Below, one piece after another: positions 27,386 through 36,141 of a stretch of DNA of 64,000 nucleotides. Position numbers and translations under genes: made by a program. The first letter of the stretch is position 1. Every line of letters starts with the position of its first letter. Source of the DNA: Trichormus sp. M33_DOE_039 (GTDB lineage Bacteria; Cyanobacteriota; Cyanobacteriia; Cyanobacteriales; Nostocaceae). The notes under the pieces are model-generated. The model was not told where the DNA came from. It saw only the letters and a program-made list of their open reading frames with translations, and did no database searches. The stretch covers positions 1-64,000 of the forward strand of contig DVDT01000006.1 of assembly GCA_015296085.1 (NCBI GenBank), given 5' to 3'.

Positions 27386-27691
27386 CTACCCATCCGCGCA
27401 TTCGGCAAAGAAAATAGTTTCATCGCGGGGTTGTTCACCGCCTATCCGCTCGATTTTACCAAAACAGCAAGCACACAGAAAATAAAAGCGGATGCTGTCG
27501 GTGTCTGGTTGAATGAGTTTATGTAAACGCGATCGCAATTTGGCATATTGAGTATCAGTCAGCTGACACTCAAACACACTATACTGTACCCACTGTCCAT
27601 AGGATTTCAGAATTTTGTGGATTTTAGTGCGGCGTTTGTCCTCTGGAACATCATAAGATATCACAACTTTGGTTTTGAGTTTTTCTTTCAT
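27386..27691 (-). CDS. cas2: CRISPR-associated endoribonuclease-fold protein Cas2
   Basis: The 101-aa protein bridges two Cas1 dimers in the spacer integration complex. The ferredoxin-like strand VVISYDVPEDKRRTKIHKIL with its conserved Asp and the QYSVFECQLTDTQYAKLRSRL segment are typical. The ORF-track start at 27784 runs into a dispersed repeat; the ATG at 27691 (MKEKLKTKV) is more likely. It is the last cas gene before the leader. The 115-bp gap to cas1 is filled by a dispersed CGCAGAG-type repeat. Confidence 0.95.
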   Translation of the reverse strand: MKEKLKTKVVISYDVPEDKRRTKIHKILKSYGQWVQYSVFECQLTDTQYAKLRSRLHKLIQPDTDSIRFYFLCACCFGKIERIGGEQPRDETIFFAECADG

Positions 27692-27720
27692 TTTTTTCTC
27701 AGCATTGTTGAATTTTTGTC

Positions 27721-27800
27721 TCACGCAGAGGAGGACAATTGCGTGGGTGGGTCTCCCGACTTGAGCAAAGTGTCCGTCGCGCAAAGACGCAGAGAGTGAT
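27721..27800. repeat. dispersed CACGCAGAG-type repeat between cas1 and cas2
   Basis: TCACGCAGAG and AGACGCAGAGAG border a GC-rich insert that has GGGTCTCCCGACTTG in it. The bordering sequence is the reverse complement of a repeat at about 31038-31065, so the two copies bracket cas1-cas4-cas6 and the oxygenase gene. Confidence 0.6.
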
Positions 27801-27806
27801 TTGGAA

Positions 27807-28811
27807 TTATTTCAAAACTAGTGGTGGATATTTCTCGATTTCGCCCATGAGATATTTAGCTAGTAACCGCGCTTGGAGTTCAAAGGCTTCTTGATAACTA
27901 CATTTGCGTCCCATGACAGGGTGCTTAAATTCAGATTGTTTTTTCTGTCCGTATAAGCGCAAGAAGGTTTTTCGCCCTTCCGGTGTGAGGGAAACTGCAC
28001 CGCTTAAGGGTTCTGTGACAAAATCTTTGGGTGCTAGTAATTGCTTATTTAAGGTAGACAATACTACGGCATCCACAACCAGGGGACGAAATTCTTCCAT
28101 TAAATCGAGTGCTAGGGATGGTCTACCATAGCGATCGCAATGCAGATATCCTAAATATGGATCAAATCCTGCAATATTAATTGCTCCTTGCACATCGTGG
28201 CGCAATAATGAATAGCCGAAACTGAGTAAAGAATTCACCGGATCAGTTGGCGGACGGCGCAAGCGGTGAGAAAATTCAAAATCTGGGTGACGAATTAGTT
28301 GATTAAAACAGCCAAAATAGGCTGCGCTACCAGCACCTTCTAAACCGCGCAGTGAGTTGATATTATGTGTATTATCAATCGGTGCGATCGCTTGTTCTAG
28401 ATGTGTAATATTCTTAGATAAATCTATTTCTGAACACTCACGTTGGCGACGGGTAAGAATGTTACGATAATTTTTCAATTTACCACGCACAAAACCTTGA
28501 ACAACATGAATTGCTTGTGGCGATTCTCCAACCGCTTGCCATTGGGCTTTTCTGACAAAAATATTTTTGGTGACTTCTGGTTCTATGCGTCCTAAATACC
28601 GACCATTCTCTGTGAGAAAAGTTAGAGGAATATGACGTTCTAAAAGTTCAAAAATCACGGCAGGTGAAACAGTGGCACGTCCTAAAACTACTACACCATC
28701 GATTTTAATGAGTGGAACATCCAAAATAATTTTTTTCTCAAATTTGACACTGAGACGTTCATCAATTTTGCCGATGAAAGCATCTTCTTGGGCGATGTAA
28801 ACTGTACCCAT
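27807..28811 (-). CDS. cas1: CRISPR-associated integrase Cas1 (type I-D)
   Basis: The 334-aa metal-dependent integrase inserts new spacers at the leader end of the array. The N-terminal beta domain (TVYIAQEDAFIG ... LIKIDGVVVLGRATVSP) is followed by the helical domain, with the catalytic Glu in RGLEGAGSAAYFG, His in YLHCDRYGRPSLALDLMEEFRP and the acidic residues after it. The ATG at 28811 (MGTVYIAQ) has AAGGA 7 nt upstream and is chosen over the track's TTG at 28829. It lies between cas4 and cas2. Confidence 0.97.
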   Translation of the reverse strand: MGTVYIAQEDAFIGKIDERLSVKFEKKIILDVPLIKIDGVVVLGRATVSPAVIFELLERHIPLTFLTENGRYLGRIEPEVTKNIFVRKAQWQAVGESPQAIHVVQGFVRGKLKNYRNILTRRQRECSEIDLSKNITHLEQAIAPIDNTHNINSLRGLEGAGSAAYFGCFNQLIRHPDFEFSHRLRRPPTDPVNSLLSFGYSLLRHDVQGAINIAGFDPYLGYLHCDRYGRPSLALDLMEEFRPLVVDAVVLSTLNKQLLAPKDFVTEPLSGAVSLTPEGRKTFLRLYGQKKQSEFKHPVMGRKCSYQEAFELQARLLAKYLMGEIEKYPPLVLK

Positions 28812-28868
28812 GATTATTTCCTTATTCAAAAAAGTTAGATTTTTTTAACGCAGAATTGTGCCGATTAT

Positions 28869-29462
28869 TTAGCTGACTTCTTGATACTGTTTGACTTTTT
28901 CAGCAGATTGTGGAATACATTGCTGATATAAACTGCATCCATCACAGCGTTTGGTTTTCATAGCTTTAGGCATTGCGCCTGTAAATAACAGCATTTGTAC
29001 GGCTTCAATGGTAGCGATCGCACTTTGCCTTAGTTCTGCGTTAGTGTCTACTAGTTGCCGTTGGTGTGAATGGGCATAATAAATATAGCCAGTGTTGATA
29101 GATTTGCCAGTCATTTCTTCTAAACATAAGGCTTGAGCGCAGACTTGTAATTCATCGTTATCCCATTCGCCTTTGCGTCCGCGTTTGTATTCAACTGGAT
29201 ACCATTCACCATTTTCTGATTCAATTAAATCAGCTTTACCGATAAGCTTGTACTGTTCTGATTTCAACCAAATAGCGCGAATTTGCCAGATTTTTTCTCG
29301 TTGTCCTGTTCCGACAGTATGCACGCGATCGTGTAAACTTGTCCCTTCTATGGTGTATTGGTTATCAATAAATTCCCCTGCACAAAACATCCGCCAACAG
29401 CGATGCGGACAGTAGGCATATTGGTTTAATGCCGCAATTGAAATATATTCGATATCATTCAT
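28869..29462 (-). CDS. cas4: CRISPR-associated exonuclease Cas4
   Basis: The 197-aa RecB-type nuclease with an iron-sulfur cluster helps select and trim prespacers with the right PAM. Cluster cysteines are C18 (with C22 nearby) and C173, C176 and C182 (RCDGCSLYQQC). The nuclease core has H44, D78 in GKADLIE, and E91/K93 in VEYKRG. All key residues are present, so it should be active. It sits upstream of cas1 with a 57-bp gap. Confidence 0.95.
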   Translation of the reverse strand: MNDIEYISIAALNQYAYCPHRCWRMFCAGEFIDNQYTIEGTSLHDRVHTVGTGQREKIWQIRAIWLKSEQYKLIGKADLIESENGEWYPVEYKRGRKGEWDNDELQVCAQALCLEEMTGKSINTGYIYYAHSHQRQLVDTNAELRQSAIATIEAVQMLLFTGAMPKAMKTKRCDGCSLYQQCIPQSAEKVKQYQEVS

Positions 29463-29542
29463 AATGTTATAGTTTCAGTTAGAAAAAAATCATAGATTGA
29501 GTAGAGCGATAGAGACACCCAACCGACATCTAGCCGCTTTTT

Positions 29543-30364
29543 TCAAATTCGTTGTACCATACCTAAACCCATTGTTGTTTTCCGTCCAACTCCTGCATAT
29601 AAAGCAAAGTTTGCTAACGTATTAAGTTGTTTAATTTGTATAGGTTTAACTTCACCTAATATGCGATAATTAACTTCGCCAATAATGCCAATAAATTTGC
29701 TACGGGAGTCAACTAATATTTCTGTGTGGATGTTAATAAATGAAGGGAATATTGACTCAAGAGAAATTGCAGTTAATTCTATCCCGCTATATTTATTCCA
29801 CCGCGAAAGTAGGGAATTGAAAACACATTCTCTGGTAGGAAGGGTAGTGTCATATTGTCCTTGACGGAAGGCCGTAGGTGTGGCGAAGCTCAAGTTAAGA
29901 GAACGTTCAGTTTCACTAGCTTCCTCGTACAATTGAGTGTAGGTGCAAGCATTCGCCCAAGGTTGCGTTGATTGAGGCGTGCCTTGAATGCTGGTAATAT
30001 ACAAATCAGCCGGGCCAAGATGCCAAGGGTGATTAGGATTGAGATTTAGCCATAGTTGCGTTAGTTGACTAAAAAGCGTGTCATCTAATAAAGAGATGCG
30101 CCACCAACAATGTGTTCCGGCGGAAATTGGTTGTTGATGTTCCCAACGTAATTTAGATCCCCCCCGCTTCACAAGGGTGGAATTTATTTGTAAAGGGGAG
30201 AGGGTGAAGGCTTTGTCTGCGGTAGAATCATGTAAGCGATCGCCTAATTCTCGATCTACAGAACTGACAAGGGTTAAAAATAGAGCGTGTAAATGTCTAC
30301 CTGTTAGGTACTGTGGCGGAATTGGCGACTGAGGGAGGAGGTTAAGGACTAGACTGTGAGGCAT
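29543..30364 (-). CDS. cas6: CRISPR pre-crRNA endoribonuclease Cas6
   Basis: Cas6 cuts the pre-crRNA at the 3' base of each repeat hairpin. The 273-aa protein has two RAMP-type halves and the C-terminal Gly-rich loop YAGVGRKTTMGLGM that contacts RNA. A His in the N-terminal GRHLHALFL segment is a candidate catalytic residue. The ATG at 30364 (MPHSLVLNLLPQ) is preferred to the track start at 30394. It overlaps the oxygenase stop codon region by 23 nt, so the two genes are translationally close and surely co-transcribed. Confidence 0.92.
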   Translation of the reverse strand: MPHSLVLNLLPQSPIPPQYLTGRHLHALFLTLVSSVDRELGDRLHDSTADKAFTLSPLQINSTLVKRGGSKLRWEHQQPISAGTHCWWRISLLDDTLFSQLTQLWLNLNPNHPWHLGPADLYITSIQGTPQSTQPWANACTYTQLYEEASETERSLNLSFATPTAFRQGQYDTTLPTRECVFNSLLSRWNKYSGIELTAISLESIFPSFINIHTEILVDSRSKFIGIIGEVNYRILGEVKPIQIKQLNTLANFALYAGVGRKTTMGLGMVQRI

Positions 30365-30974
30365 ACTTTCTTTTTTTAGTCGTAGATTGAGCAACTCTGG
30401 ACTCTACTGTAAAATCTGGTATTTCTACGAGTTCAGTATCGCTTAAAGTATACTGTTCACAAACTAAACTCAGACGATTTCCGGGGGTTCTGACAGCGTT
30501 CACAGAATGAGTTAAATCACCTTGAAAGTAAACTAAACTATTCATTTGCGGCTTAATTTGTCCGAGTTGGCGTTTGTGTGACTTGAGTACCAATTCTCCC
30601 CCTTCCATCTCAGGTGGTATGCGTACATAAAGAACGCTAACCACTGTAGGCGGTTGAACAGTTTTACAATAGGAACGCAGAGAACGATCTATGTGAGGAT
30701 CGACACGAGAACCTTCTTTGAGGAGTAAGGGGTTGAGGTAAAAAGCGTTACAGTTGGGCTGGAGAGCCAAATCGAGGTAAGGTTTGAAATAGGGGAATTT
30801 TTGCTCTACTGTGGAGATGTGCGATCGCCTGAATACTACAGAAAATCCCTTAGTACCGACAAAATCGCGGTTGAGGTTGTTGACAGCAAAGTAAGGACAA
30901 GCGTGAATTTCTCCCCACAAATTATTGAGGTAGTCGCTGGGGAAGGCGTTTGGTTGTTGTTGGTAGTGTTTCAC
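30342..30974 (-). CDS. 2OG-Fe(II) oxygenase embedded in the type I-D operon
   Basis: The 210-aa protein has the prolyl-4-hydroxylase-type double-stranded beta helix. Iron ligands H94 and D96 are in DPHIDRS, the distal H156 is in GDLTHSV and the 2-oxoglutarate-binding R167 is in GNRLSLV; GGELVL is a further family strand. The active site therefore looks complete. Such enzymes hydroxylate proteins, small molecules or nucleic acids. It starts with GTG without a clear ribosome site and overlaps cas6 by 23 nt. It is not part of the known I-D core (for instance it is absent from the Synechocystis pSYSA I-D operon as I know it). A link to CRISPR function is inference. Confidence 0.88.
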   Translation of the reverse strand: MKHYQQQPNAFPSDYLNNLWGEIHACPYFAVNNLNRDFVGTKGFSVVFRRSHISTVEQKFPYFKPYLDLALQPNCNAFYLNPLLLKEGSRVDPHIDRSLRSYCKTVQPPTVVSVLYVRIPPEMEGGELVLKSHKRQLGQIKPQMNSLVYFQGDLTHSVNAVRTPGNRLSLVCEQYTLSDTELVEIPDFTVESRVAQSTTKKRKYASQSSP

Positions 30975-31037
30975 GGGGGTATGAGAAAATGGAGGGGTGA
31001 TCGCTAATTTGGCGTATCTAAAATTTTACCCCTCTTT

Positions 31038-31072
31038 CTCTCTGCGCCTCCGCGTCTCTGCGTGATCAAAAA
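31038..31072. repeat. dispersed CTCTGCG-type repeat between csc1 and the oxygenase
   Basis: The sequence CTCTCTGCGCCTCCGCGTCT and following bases form a dispersed element common in Nostoc intergenic DNA. It is inverted relative to the copy at 27721-27800. It separates the effector genes from the oxygenase-cas6-adaptation block. Confidence 0.6.
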
Positions 31073-31077
31073 GCCAA

Positions 31078-31785
31078 CTAACCGCGAAAACGATACTCCA
31101 TACAAGCCGGAATTTTCAAATTTTTCACATCATCAAAATAGTAATATTGACCTCGTATTTGCACATTTTGAATTAAACTAACTGGAGGCATATTCACCAC
31201 ATCGTAGCTAATCACTTGATGAGTAAACATCACATCCAAAGGATTCAAAGGATGAGTACAAGTAAAGACACCTTCAGTATTCTTCGGTTTTGGTAACTCT
31301 GCGAATGTCACCTCAGCCTTACTCATCCATTTACCCAAACGAATCCATTTTCGTAATCTGAGTTCCTTTTGGGAGATGACAAAAAACTCAAATTTACTTT
31401 CTGGTGCTATTTCTTTAGCTCTACCAAAACTAGGGATATTCTTCTGGGTTTTCTCCATCTCCACATGGTAATTATTGTTAGCATATTTCCAAGTATTGAG
31501 AATGGCAGAATGACTAATAGCCAGTGCTGGAGTAATGTAAATACCCTGTTGATTAAGCGGCGTTAAATGCTCCTCATATTTTGGTACTTGTTCAGGACAG
31601 AAATAGCGATAAGAATGTTCTTCAGCCACGGTAGTACAATAGACTTCACTATCAACTAAACCCAATGCGTAACAGAGAGCGTAATTATGAATTATTGGCT
31701 CTGTTTCGTATAATCTCCCTATTTCCCGCGTGGCATAATAAAGGCTATCGTGCAATTCTAATTGACAACGGTAAATCAATACCAT
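31078..31785 (-). CDS. csc1: type I-D Cascade subunit Csc1 (Cas5d)
   Basis: The 235-aa RAMP protein binds the 5' handle of the crRNA in the I-D effector complex. Recognised from LHDSLYYATREIGRLYETEPIIHNYALCYALG near the N-terminus and the CMEYRFRG C-terminus, typical of Csc1. The ATG at 31785 overlaps the csc2 stop in TGATG, which indicates translational coupling; the track starts one codon earlier at GTG. Confidence 0.94.
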   Translation of the reverse strand: MVLIYRCQLELHDSLYYATREIGRLYETEPIIHNYALCYALGLVDSEVYCTTVAEEHSYRYFCPEQVPKYEEHLTPLNQQGIYITPALAISHSAILNTWKYANNNYHVEMEKTQKNIPSFGRAKEIAPESKFEFFVISQKELRLRKWIRLGKWMSKAEVTFAELPKPKNTEGVFTCTHPLNPLDVMFTHQVISYDVVNMPPVSLIQNVQIRGQYYYFDDVKNLKIPACMEYRFRG

Positions 31786-32801
31786 CACTCTTTCCCCGCT
31801 TTTGCAGCAGTTTTCTTTTTACTAATATGTTTACTAGCGTAAGCCTTAGCTTCTGCATCAGCTTTTTGTAATATGCTTTTAATTCCCGCTTCATTCACCG
31901 TAAGGCTTTTCACTTCTTGCAATAGAGGTTGAAAAGCATCACCTATAAAGTCAGTATGAACGATAAATTCTTCAGACATCAAAGTTTCAATGGCATTTTT
32001 AGCAGCAGTAATGACTTCATCTTCATCCAAAGGATCAGGAGAATTTAAAGAATTATTAGCTTTCATATGGTCATATATAGATTGAGTCCAGCGTAAATTA
32101 CTGGTAATTTCTCCGTCTGCAAATACAACCCCAATTAACTCATTTCTTACCCTTCCTGTACGGGTTGTTTGCGCTCCATAATGGCGTGTGCGTAAAATGT
32201 TGTTAAAGACGTAAAGGAAACTAGCTTCTGTAGGGTCTTTCAGGGTAACAATACTAGGAAAGAAAACTTGGGGTCTGATGTGGTCTTGTTGATTAATTCG
32301 GCTAGTAACTTCACCTGGCTTTGAACCATTTTCTCCTTTAGAAGCCATTGTGCCATTTTCAAAGGGAGCATTAAGGGTAAAGGTTTCGTGGGATTCATCA
32401 AATGCAGTAATTGAAAATGCTGTATCTACTACAACTTTAGATTTTTCTGAACCGGAATCACCAATAGCAAAACCGTAAATAATACAGTCAGGATTATCCA
32501 TTGCAAAATTGACGTTATATTCGCAGTCTTCCGGTTTCATCAATTCATATTTTCGGAGTAATTCCCTGCCTACTAAACGTTCTGGGGTAGATTGTTTGCG
32601 TTTGAACATTGACAAACGGCTAATTGTTGTCTTATCTTTAATCCCGGCTCTGACTCTGGCTTTATTTAGTTCTCCATCTGTCTGAAATAAAGGGTAAGAT
32701 TCGGTGATGCGAATTGTCAAAAAGTGGGCGTATTTACCCATTGGTTTATAAGGAATTTCTGATTGAAATAATTGGGAATCAACAGTTTTGAGCAAAGCCA
32801 T
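31785..32801 (-). CDS. csc2: type I-D Cascade backbone subunit Csc2 (Cas7d)
   Basis: Csc2 forms the helical crRNA-binding backbone. The 338-aa protein begins FLTIRITESYPLFQTDGELNKARV after a short lead and contains RKQSTPERLVGRELLRKYE and TRHYGAQTTRTGRVRNELIGVVF, the conserved Csc2 regions. A GGAGA lies 7 nt upstream of the ATG. It is coupled to csc1 by a TGATG overlap and follows cas10d by 46 bp. Confidence 0.95.
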   Translation of the reverse strand: MALLKTVDSQLFQSEIPYKPMGKYAHFLTIRITESYPLFQTDGELNKARVRAGIKDKTTISRLSMFKRKQSTPERLVGRELLRKYELMKPEDCEYNVNFAMDNPDCIIYGFAIGDSGSEKSKVVVDTAFSITAFDESHETFTLNAPFENGTMASKGENGSKPGEVTSRINQQDHIRPQVFFPSIVTLKDPTEASFLYVFNNILRTRHYGAQTTRTGRVRNELIGVVFADGEITSNLRWTQSIYDHMKANNSLNSPDPLDEDEVITAAKNAIETLMSEEFIVHTDFIGDAFQPLLQEVKSLTVNEAGIKSILQKADAEAKAYASKHISKKKTAAKAGKE

Positions 32802-32847
32802 AATTAATCTCCAAATATTTTAGTAATTGTTGAGGTTAGATAGCTAA

Positions 32848-35800
32848 TTAATCATCATCAGATTCAGGGTGTTTATCCTCTTTATCTGCGTTTTCTTTGT
32901 CATCTTCTAAACGGTAAAGAAACTCACAAGTGTCTCGAATTAAATTGAGTTGACGACCTGCTAAACGTGCGCGATCGCCTGCAAATGCTTTCTCAAATAC
33001 TTCGATAACAAAATACTTGGCAAAATCCAAAACAGCTTGTCTTTCTTCTTCTCTTTTACTCATCACCCAGCGTCCCTCAGCAGTGGAAGCATGAACCCGA
33101 TCCATGAGTTTAAAAACTTCGGCGGCGACTGCTGCGACTAAGGTTTCGCCTTGAAATACACTTGATTCGGCTTTGAGGATAGTTTCTGCTGCAATATCAA
33201 TGGGCTTTAAAACAGCATTAGATTTAGGATTATAACGCTTATTTGCCCGATAAAAGCGGCGATAAAGCTCTGTTAAATTCTTCGGATGATTCAGACTAGA
33301 TTCTGATTTTACAGTCAATGTTTTTGTATCCATATCATACTGCACATAAGGGTCAAAACAAGGATAAAAATGATAAGCATAAAGCCTAATTTTTTCGATG
33401 CGTGCTGTTTCTATTCCTTGGTTACGTACCCAACGATTGAGGTAAGAAAAGACGTACAAAGGACTAGTTTCAAAATCCTTTGCTAGTTCAGTAAATTTAC
33501 CCCAGTTGGCATCATAACCAGATTTACCTTGTCTAGCATTTACATCCAGGTGAATTGCATAGGCGGCGGTCAGCACATTGAGAGGTGCGGGGTATTGAAT
33601 GCCGTTGTCATCCCAACCTTCTAAGATGTAATCTAGACGAAAGCGATCGCGTCTGACTAATGCACGGAAAGCATGAGGCGCACTATCCAGAAAAACGCTT
33701 TCTTCAAATTCCGCACCATCATTAAACGGTGGAATTGGTGATTCGGACACCACAGTTTTAACATCTAAAATCATCGGGAAAGCAAACGCTAACCAACTAG
33801 GCATTATCCAAGATTCGGTATCGGTGCTATCTCGTCCTGGTGGTAATGCCATGAAGTAAAATGTTAAAGGTTGGTCATCGGGATAAGACAGTTTAAATGT
33901 CCGGTCTTTGTCCCGTTCTAAGTTTTCATCAATTAAGAAAGCATCTACACTTTGGTAATTTTCTCGTTCTAAGTTTGCCTGTAAATCTTTACTAATAAAG
34001 TGGTTACGGACGCTAGTATCAAAACGAGTTTGAGCAATACCGTTGTATGCTTTCTGTAAAAATTTGTTAGTTTCTGGTGTGAAGTAATAAGTCGGATAAA
34101 AATAGAGATAGCGATATTTACCGTCTTCAAATCGTTTACCCACCGCTTGAGTTTGATTCATTAAAATTTGCCTTAACATCATCTCCACACCTGCAATACT
34201 AGAGATGTTGCGCTTGGCGTTAGAACCTCCTAACATTTGCTTATTTGTATAAACTTGAGGAGTAAATAAAACTGCCGATTCCATCTGTTCTGTCACTGTA
34301 TAAGCAGAATGAGAGATTGAGCAGATTAATTGTTTTCCTCGTCCTGGTTTTTTGGCAGCATTATAGTTATTTAACTCTGCTAAAAATGTATCGACTTGAG
34401 TTTTCGATGATGCTACTTGATTCGTGTTGGATAACATCACAACTCGTGATACCCACAGCCTTAAATCATCCCAACCATCAGGTAATTCGTACTGTGAAAT
34501 GATGGGTGAAATTAAGCCTGTGAGATATTGAATCACTTGCTGACAAGTTTCACGAACACTTTCAATCCCAGGATGATTTTCTAAATATTTAGCAGCCAGA
34601 TAATACCATTCATAGGGTACACCTCCCGTATTGCCTTTTAATTTATTTTCTTTCAGGCTTTCATTGATGCGCTGAATTTCCCGAATTTGGGGTAAGTATG
34701 CTGTCAAGTTCCAGAATTGTGCAACCTTATGGGTTAAATTTAAAGGTGGTACTTCTGGTAGCTTTTTATCCTTCTTACGAATATCTTCAATTCGATTTAC
34801 AGTTTCATCCCAAATTTTACGACTAACTAAATCCCCAAACTCAGCTATTTGGTCAATACGGATATCATCATCAAATTTAAAGTCATAATCAGCAGATAAA
34901 ACCCCTTGTTGCTGAAACTTAATTAAATTCTCACTGCGACTTTTAGCAACTGAATCTTTATTAGGGTTTAAAATGCGTAGAGTTGCATCTAAAGCTACCT
35001 GCATCAAGCCAGGAGAATCAAAAAATAAGTTGTAATATTCAGCATATTTCATGCCTTTACCATCTCTACCAAAACCTGTTTGTCTCAGGCGTAGTTGTCC
35101 TGCACAAAGGGATTTGATATTATCAACTACTCGGTCTGGTAAGTCTTCGGTTGAAATAGGCGGTGCATGACGCGCCGCTAAATAAATTACGCCAGTTGGC
35201 AGATATAACAAAGGTTCATAATAGGTATCCTCATCTGTATTCAGACTTGTATGAGCCTGAATTAAAGCATTATTAACTACATTAGTTAAAACACCTCTAT
35301 TTTCAGCAATACTGTGATAGGTAAATTTTAATTGTCCATCGCTTAAAAAGTGCAGAACTTCTTTAAGTTTGGGGTGTTCTGCGTCTTGCGGGTGTTTAAC
35401 AATTGAGGCGAGAGAATCAGCCAGCAAAGTTAAACCTGATAGTTGTCGCAGAGTGCGATCGCGCAATACTGGATTTAACCCAAATTCTGAAAAATTCCAG
35501 TTAGTATCCCAGCGACTTTGTGCATTATAAGCCATGCACAATAAATCATCAATATATTCTTGATAAGCCTCTGGATTTTCTGGATTGATAAATTTATCCA
35601 GTCCTAATTGACGAACTTTGTTATCAATAATGGGGCGATGTTCAGCTAACGGTAATTTCCGGCAATCATTCGGCACATCAGGGAACTTTTCAAAGTCATG
35701 TAAAATAAATCCAGCGATTACTAACCGCCGTTCTCTTTCTTTCACCACTCGCCGGACTGTTGTATCAAGTTGCTGTAAACGTCTCTCGATTAAATTAGCA

Positions 35801-36123
35801 GGGAATAACCCATTTAATAAGTGTGTATTCAATGATTGATCAGCAGCATTATCTCGTCTAACTTTGCTTTTTTCTTCTGCTTCCCGTTGCTGGTCAATCG
35901 CATCAAAATACTTACCACCTTTAGCAGTTACACCAATAGCTATTCGTAAAAGATTGGGTAACACATACTCAGCAAAATCTGCCATTACTGAATCATCAGG
36001 ATTTTGTGCCTGAATTGCTTCGCGTAGTAGTTTCAGGCTGAGTAATTCGCCTGTGGTTTCGATAGTGCGGCTACCATCACCATCAAATCCAAAATCACCC
36101 GATAACCAATCATTATCAGTCAT
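32848..36123 (-). CDS. cas10d: type I-D large subunit Cas10d (Csc3) with HD nuclease domain
   Basis: The 1091-aa protein is the signature subunit of type I-D. It carries an N-terminal HD nuclease domain (H101 in HLLNGLF, H142-D143 in ILHDFEKFP), which in I-D replaces the HD domain missing from Cas3'. The long remainder matches Cas10d in size but has no GGDD cyclase motif that I can find, as usual for I-D. The C-terminus is acidic (EDKHPESDDD). GGAGA precedes the ATG. It follows yhcG by only 18 bp, so both are probably on one transcript. Confidence 0.96.
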   Translation of the reverse strand: MTDNDWLSGDFGFDGDGSRTIETTGELLSLKLLREAIQAQNPDDSVMADFAEYVLPNLLRIAIGVTAKGGKYFDAIDQQREAEEKSKVRRDNAADQSLNTHLLNGLFPANLIERRLQQLDTTVRRVVKERERRLVIAGFILHDFEKFPDVPNDCRKLPLAEHRPIIDNKVRQLGLDKFINPENPEAYQEYIDDLLCMAYNAQSRWDTNWNFSEFGLNPVLRDRTLRQLSGLTLLADSLASIVKHPQDAEHPKLKEVLHFLSDGQLKFTYHSIAENRGVLTNVVNNALIQAHTSLNTDEDTYYEPLLYLPTGVIYLAARHAPPISTEDLPDRVVDNIKSLCAGQLRLRQTGFGRDGKGMKYAEYYNLFFDSPGLMQVALDATLRILNPNKDSVAKSRSENLIKFQQQGVLSADYDFKFDDDIRIDQIAEFGDLVSRKIWDETVNRIEDIRKKDKKLPEVPPLNLTHKVAQFWNLTAYLPQIREIQRINESLKENKLKGNTGGVPYEWYYLAAKYLENHPGIESVRETCQQVIQYLTGLISPIISQYELPDGWDDLRLWVSRVVMLSNTNQVASSKTQVDTFLAELNNYNAAKKPGRGKQLICSISHSAYTVTEQMESAVLFTPQVYTNKQMLGGSNAKRNISSIAGVEMMLRQILMNQTQAVGKRFEDGKYRYLYFYPTYYFTPETNKFLQKAYNGIAQTRFDTSVRNHFISKDLQANLERENYQSVDAFLIDENLERDKDRTFKLSYPDDQPLTFYFMALPPGRDSTDTESWIMPSWLAFAFPMILDVKTVVSESPIPPFNDGAEFEESVFLDSAPHAFRALVRRDRFRLDYILEGWDDNGIQYPAPLNVLTAAYAIHLDVNARQGKSGYDANWGKFTELAKDFETSPLYVFSYLNRWVRNQGIETARIEKIRLYAYHFYPCFDPYVQYDMDTKTLTVKSESSLNHPKNLTELYRRFYRANKRYNPKSNAVLKPIDIAAETILKAESSVFQGETLVAAVAAEVFKLMDRVHASTAEGRWVMSKREEERQAVLDFAKYFVIEVFEKAFAGDRARLAGRQLNLIRDTCEFLYRLEDDKENADKEDKHPESDDD

Positions 36124-36141
36124 TGTTTTATCTCCAAATTT

